DNA from: Pilatotrama ljubarskyi
Taxonomy: Eukaryota; Basidiomycota; Agaricomycetes; Polyporales; Polyporaceae
Reading direction: 5' to 3'
Length of the DNA stretch: 64,000 nucleotides
Assembly (NCBI GenBank): GCA_022385805.1
Contig: MU277670.1
Location: 281,875-345,874, forward strand
The notes beneath the pieces are model-generated. The model did not search any database. It was given only the letters and a program-made list of their open reading frames with translations, and was not told the origin of the DNA. The position numbers were made by a program, and so were the translations under genes. This document shows, one piece after another, positions 60,601-64,000 of the stretch (the stretch's first letter is position 1; every line of letters starts with the position of its first letter).

Positions 60601-62456
60601 CTCTCCATATTCGACAAGATCCTGTCGAATGACAAGCTAGATAACCTCATCCGCGGTTCTACGGCAGAATCACTTGCACTCATCAACATGCTCACCAAGA
60701 TCAGCAATAGTCCAATACTGCTGAAGGCCACTGCTGACCAGGCCAGGCTCAAGGCGCAACAGGGCGGCGACGTCGCCAAGCGCAACGCAATTGAGGAAGC
60801 ATTGAAGCTACTACCCGAGCGAGCCCAAGTCGAAGACGTCTCTTTGAGTGGTAAGTGCTAGCGTTGTCCGTTCAGGTCGACTAACCTAACACTAGTGGCG
60901 TCAGGCAAACTGAGTGCCCTAGCCACTTTGTTGCGAGCCCTGCACAAGGTATGTGGCGGTCCCCACTGAGAATATCGCGTTCTGATGTCCGACGACCCAA
61001 GCATACCGAGGAAAAGTGCATCATCGTCTCTCACTACACGTCAACCCTCAACATCGTAGAGGCGTACTGCAAGAAGAAGGCGTACACATACCACCGCCTC
61101 GACGGGTAAGGCTTGGAGCTTCTTGCCGGTCCGTCACGCCGTTGAGATTCCGTTCATTCTAGCAACACACCTGCGCCGAAACGCCAGGAGTACGTCAACG
61201 ACTTCAACAGGTCATCACAGGCGAAGCGATGTGCGGCTTAACCTGACCTCAATAACGCACATGCTGACAAGCATCTAGTTTTATTCCTACTGAGCTCGAA
61301 GGCTGGGGGCGTGGGGCTCAATCTCATTGGCGCGTCTCGTCTGTGTCTTATGGATTCGGATTGGAACCCAAGGTGTGTGCCCGACCCGATCACCCGTTTT
61401 CGAGTACCTCCTCACCAGTCTATCAGTCACGACTTACAATCAATGGCCCGTATACACCGGTGGGTTAGCTGTATACTGCCAAGCAACCATTTATTCACGC
61501 TGTTCCTCAGGGATGGTCAGAAGCGCCCCGTCTACATCTACCGGTTCCTCACTACCGGTAGTATCGACGGTACGTCCAAGCAGATCATGCATGCGCTTGA
61601 ATCTTATTGGTGGGACCTTGCAGAGAAAATATACCAACGGCAGGTTACGAAGCTCGGTTTGAGCGAGTGTGAGTCCGGTGTTCTGACTTGCTCTCTTGCG
61701 TTAGGCTGACAGTACATTCTCCTAGCACTCATGGGCTCTGTACGTACTCCGAACCGTATCTCGCCCACCTACTTACCATGATACAGGGCTCATCCGAGTC
61801 CAAGTCCGATTCGTTTACTCGCAAAGATGTGCGTCTCTCATGTCACCAACCATCCTTCCTGGCTGTTCTCTGACCTTCACCCAGCTCCTGGATATCTTCA
61901 CGGTGCATCCTCTGACCGCGTGCAATACGCACGACCTGTTGGACTGTCCATGCGAGGCGTCCGGGGGTGAAACTGCACATGCCATGATCAGCGATCTGGA
62001 GGAGGCAAGCTCATCAAGTGAGGATGAAGACCCGGTCAAAGGCTTCATGGCTGCCTCACAAGTAAAGGCCAAGGATGTCAATAAGGTCGACAAAGATGTG
62101 CGTAAATTGGTTGTATATATCCTGGGCAAGCTGACGCATTTTCTGTGCAGTATATCAAGCAGAAACGCGCGCAACTCGCCGCTCTCGGAGAGTGGACGCA
62201 TATCAACTGCCTCCGACCCGGCGCAGCCGATAAGGTCCAAGACGATATGCTCACTCATCTCATCTACTCTCCTGGTGGGGCTACCCCGGCTCCATCTGGA
62301 CCTCAGACGCTGACGGAGAAGCTCCTCGATGCTGCAGAGAGGATTATGGGAGAAGAATTGATCTTCTCTCGCGACAAGATCCCCGGCGGGTCCATATCGT
62401 TCCTGTTCGAGCGCAGCTCAAAGTCGACTATGCCAACAAATGAGGACATGGACTAG
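57601..62456 (+). CDS. RDH54: RDH54/TID1-type Rad54-family DNA translocase with two DUF2439-like modules
   Basis: SWI2/SNF2 ATPase that moves on double-stranded DNA and remodels Rad51/Dmc1 complexes in homologous recombination. N-terminus MPAFQSPVAHSSAKRKPEPH. Two related modules follow: MVQW-RNPQYKKHKTWDGDA and NWRKPQQKKHKTWDGDGYII, the second continuing GTKKWDGLPLYSSYRTFIGN. This matches the DUF2439 type seen in Mte1/ZGRF1. ATPase motifs: LADEMGMGKTLQT (I), ICDEGHRLKSAN (II, with an intron after DEG), LSGTPIQNELSEFHAM (III), SFVLRREATMLRNYLPPK, IIVSHYTSTLNIVE (IV), LLSSKAGGVGLNLIGASRLC (V) and QSMARIHRDGQKRPVYIYRF (VI). The C-terminus is acidic (EEASSSSEDEDPVKGF). About 20 introns and roughly 1,050 residues. 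RAD54 itself is the alternative, but the DUF2439 modules favour RDH54. Confidence 0.85.
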
Positions 62457-62612
62457 GACGACTAGTTATACTTACAACTCTTTTTGCGCACCCCTGCTGT
62501 CGATGTATCATACACTTGTTTTCGTGATGCTCAAGTATGCTACTCAGCTCCTTCAAGCAGTCGAGGTACCCATACTCAAACGAAGTATTGAATACCAAGC
62601 ACAGTATCGCGA

Positions 62613-63459
62613 TCATGCTCCTTCCTTGGGCGAGCTTCGAGCAGGGAGAGCTCCTTTCTGGTATGCGGAGCGTCTCTCGCGCTGGGCGCGCGCTGCAACC
62701 GACTTACGGTCGTCTTGGATCTGCAGTCGCGCCTGCAGGAAACCGGTGAGCGACTTCAGCGTATGCATACCCAGCTCAACAAGCCTACCCGTTGCCAAGC
62801 CTCCTGACGCTCAGCATGCTCTCGTGCTATCTTCTCGCTTTCATCTTCTCGCAGGCTCTCCCGTGCTAATGCCTCCTTGATCATCGAAGCACCGATTCGG
62901 AGCTGGTTCATGGCCTTTGCGTTGAAGACGTAGCAGGGGTTATAATTCTCCGCCTGGCGTGGTGCATTTCACAATGCGTAACACAGATCTATAGGCGGGA
63001 GCATGCAAGTACCTTTTCGCGGAAACCAAGCTGTGATCACGGTCAGCAGACGTCATTTATGCTAGGTGAGTAGGCAACGAACGTCGACCACGAGCTGCAG
63101 CACGCCTCTCGGTTCCATGATCGACCGACGCACGGTATCGTTTGTGATCCTGAACCTGCGGAACCGCTCATTGGTGGGTTCGGCAAGGATGTTCTCCGCC
63201 AGCTTGAGCACAGTCTGTAAGCAGAGTCGTACTCGAGTTCTGACGCACGCTCGAAAGCTCCACACACCCGCAGGGACTGCAACGCGACACCGAGCGAATT
63301 GGCCGCGATGATGTCTCGGTCTATCCTCTTGCGAAAGCGCTGACGGTCGTCGTGTTCAGGGTCGAAGTCGGTGTACAGCAGGCGAGAAGGGTCCGTCTGT
63401 CTCAAATGCTGGAGATTCCGTTGGGCCGCGGCAGCGAGCTTAGCTCTGTCCACAGCCAT
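62613..63459 (-). CDS. Small PUB-domain protein
   Basis: Five exons give about 208 residues. After MAVDRAKLAAAAQRNLQHLR and a basic helical stretch, the exons join into ALQSLR-TVLKLAENILAEP, FRRFRITNDTVRRSIMEPRG and VLQLVVD-LGFREK. This is a complete PUB domain, the fold in PNGase, UBXN6 and HOIP that binds the C-terminal tail of the p97/Cdc48 ATPase. The rest, AENYNPCYVFNAKAMNQLR followed by an Arg/Glu/Ala-rich helix (EKIAREHAERQEAWQR and RKSVAARAQRERR), looks like a coiled coil. No transglutaminase, UBX or RING part is present. So a Cdc48 adaptor is inferred, not shown. The start at 63459 is taken; an in-frame Met lies at 63474. The stop TGA is at 62613-62615. Confidence 0.75.
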
Positions 63460-63819
63460 GGTTTCGAAGGTCAAGGAGGTGAACTACGGGAGAATCACGG
63501 AATGGCTCCGTGAATCCTCGACGCCTTCCTTTATGCGCATGAGTGCAGGGCACCCGGGTGCTGCGGTAGACAAATTTATCACAGAAGACCGCGAAGGTGG
63601 TGGTGCACTCACCGGGGCTTGTCCGTCATACACGATCGCGCGCGCGCGTCATAAACGTGAATCCTCACTGAGAAGCACTTAGCTGCGGTAGCGAGTGATC
63701 CCTGGCACCGTGGTAACACCATACAGCGTGATGCACATAGCATCCTCGACAGACGTACAAGTACAGTCCTCTATACAGCCAGAGACAGCGGGATAATGCG
63801 CTGATCGGCTCGAAGCCTC
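63460..63819. other. Intergenic: promoter of PUB gene and 3' region of the last gene
   Basis: Nothing recognised. A short GCGCGCGCGC run lies near 63640. Confidence 0.4.
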
Positions 63820-64000
63820 TCACTGTTCATCCTCTTCACGAGCGACGGAGGCGCCGTCCTGTGCTTCCCCATCGTCATCATCATCCGAGTCGTCGATCAC
63901 TTCTCCGGAAAGTGTGTGTCCGGAACCAGGCATGCGACGCTTCGGGCGGTAATCCGCGACAGGAGGTGGAGCAGGGGAACCTGCAGGACGATTTGCAGCG
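63820..64000 (-). CDS. 3' end of an unrecognised gene with acidic tail (partial)
   Basis: The minus-strand frame open to the window edge reads AANRPAGSPAPPPVADYRPK, RRMPGSGHTLSGEVIDDSDD, then DDGEAQDGASVAREEDEQ and TGA at 63820-63822. A Pro-rich segment, a basic RPKRR and a Ser/Asp/Glu-rich tail suggest a nuclear protein. No family can be named from 59 residues. Confidence 0.55.
   Translation of the reverse strand, partial: AANRPAGSPAPPPVADYRPKRRMPGSGHTLSGEVIDDSDDDDDGEAQDGASVAREEDEQ

Overview
The window is a gene-dense stretch of a filamentous basidiomycete genome, most likely an Agaricomycete and perhaps a polypore. The lineage is inferred from gene content and from the very many short introns (48-60 bp, GT...AG) seen in almost every gene. 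I find 23 complete protein genes and one partial gene. I see no tRNA, rRNA, transposon or CRISPR. CDS coordinates below are start-to-stop genomic spans that include introns. Protein readings come from joining exons by hand.

Left part (1-13.6 kb): NAD-isocitrate dehydrogenase catalytic subunit (minus), ESCRT-III VPS24 (minus), a secreted GPI-anchored Kre9/Knh1-like wall protein (plus), an intronless AP-endonuclease-like protein (minus), a Zn2Cys6 transcription factor (minus) divergent from Mediator MED17 (plus), and ribosomal protein uL18/RPL5 (minus).

Centre (13.6-43.5 kb): RBM42-like RRM protein, CTNNBL1 splicing factor, UTP15, TCTP, ER protein disulfide isomerase, a verprolin/WIP actin regulator, an unrecognised multi-pass membrane protein, and the giant TRA1 pseudokinase. 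TRA1 converges on a bromodomain BRD8/Bdc1-like gene, so two predicted NuA4 subunits sit tail to tail. The bromodomain gene is divergent from vacuolar proteinase A.

Right part (43.5-64 kb): a DCAF8-type WD40 protein, a CDK12/Ctk1-type kinase with an RS-rich N-terminus, COP9 signalosome subunit 4, and then the most unusual gene of the window. This gene, 52216-57246, is about 1475 residues and unrecognised. Its second half is an array of YP-rich repeats encoded by near one-repeat exons. Nine consecutive introns all have phase 1 and all split the same tyrosine codon. It is followed by an RDH54-type Rad54-family translocase with two N-terminal DUF2439-like modules, a small PUB-domain protein, and the 3' end of an acidic-tailed gene.

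Most genes are conserved housekeeping genes. Nine CACGTG palindromes lie in eight of the promoter-containing intergenic gaps, which looks like more than chance and may mark a shared bHLH input.
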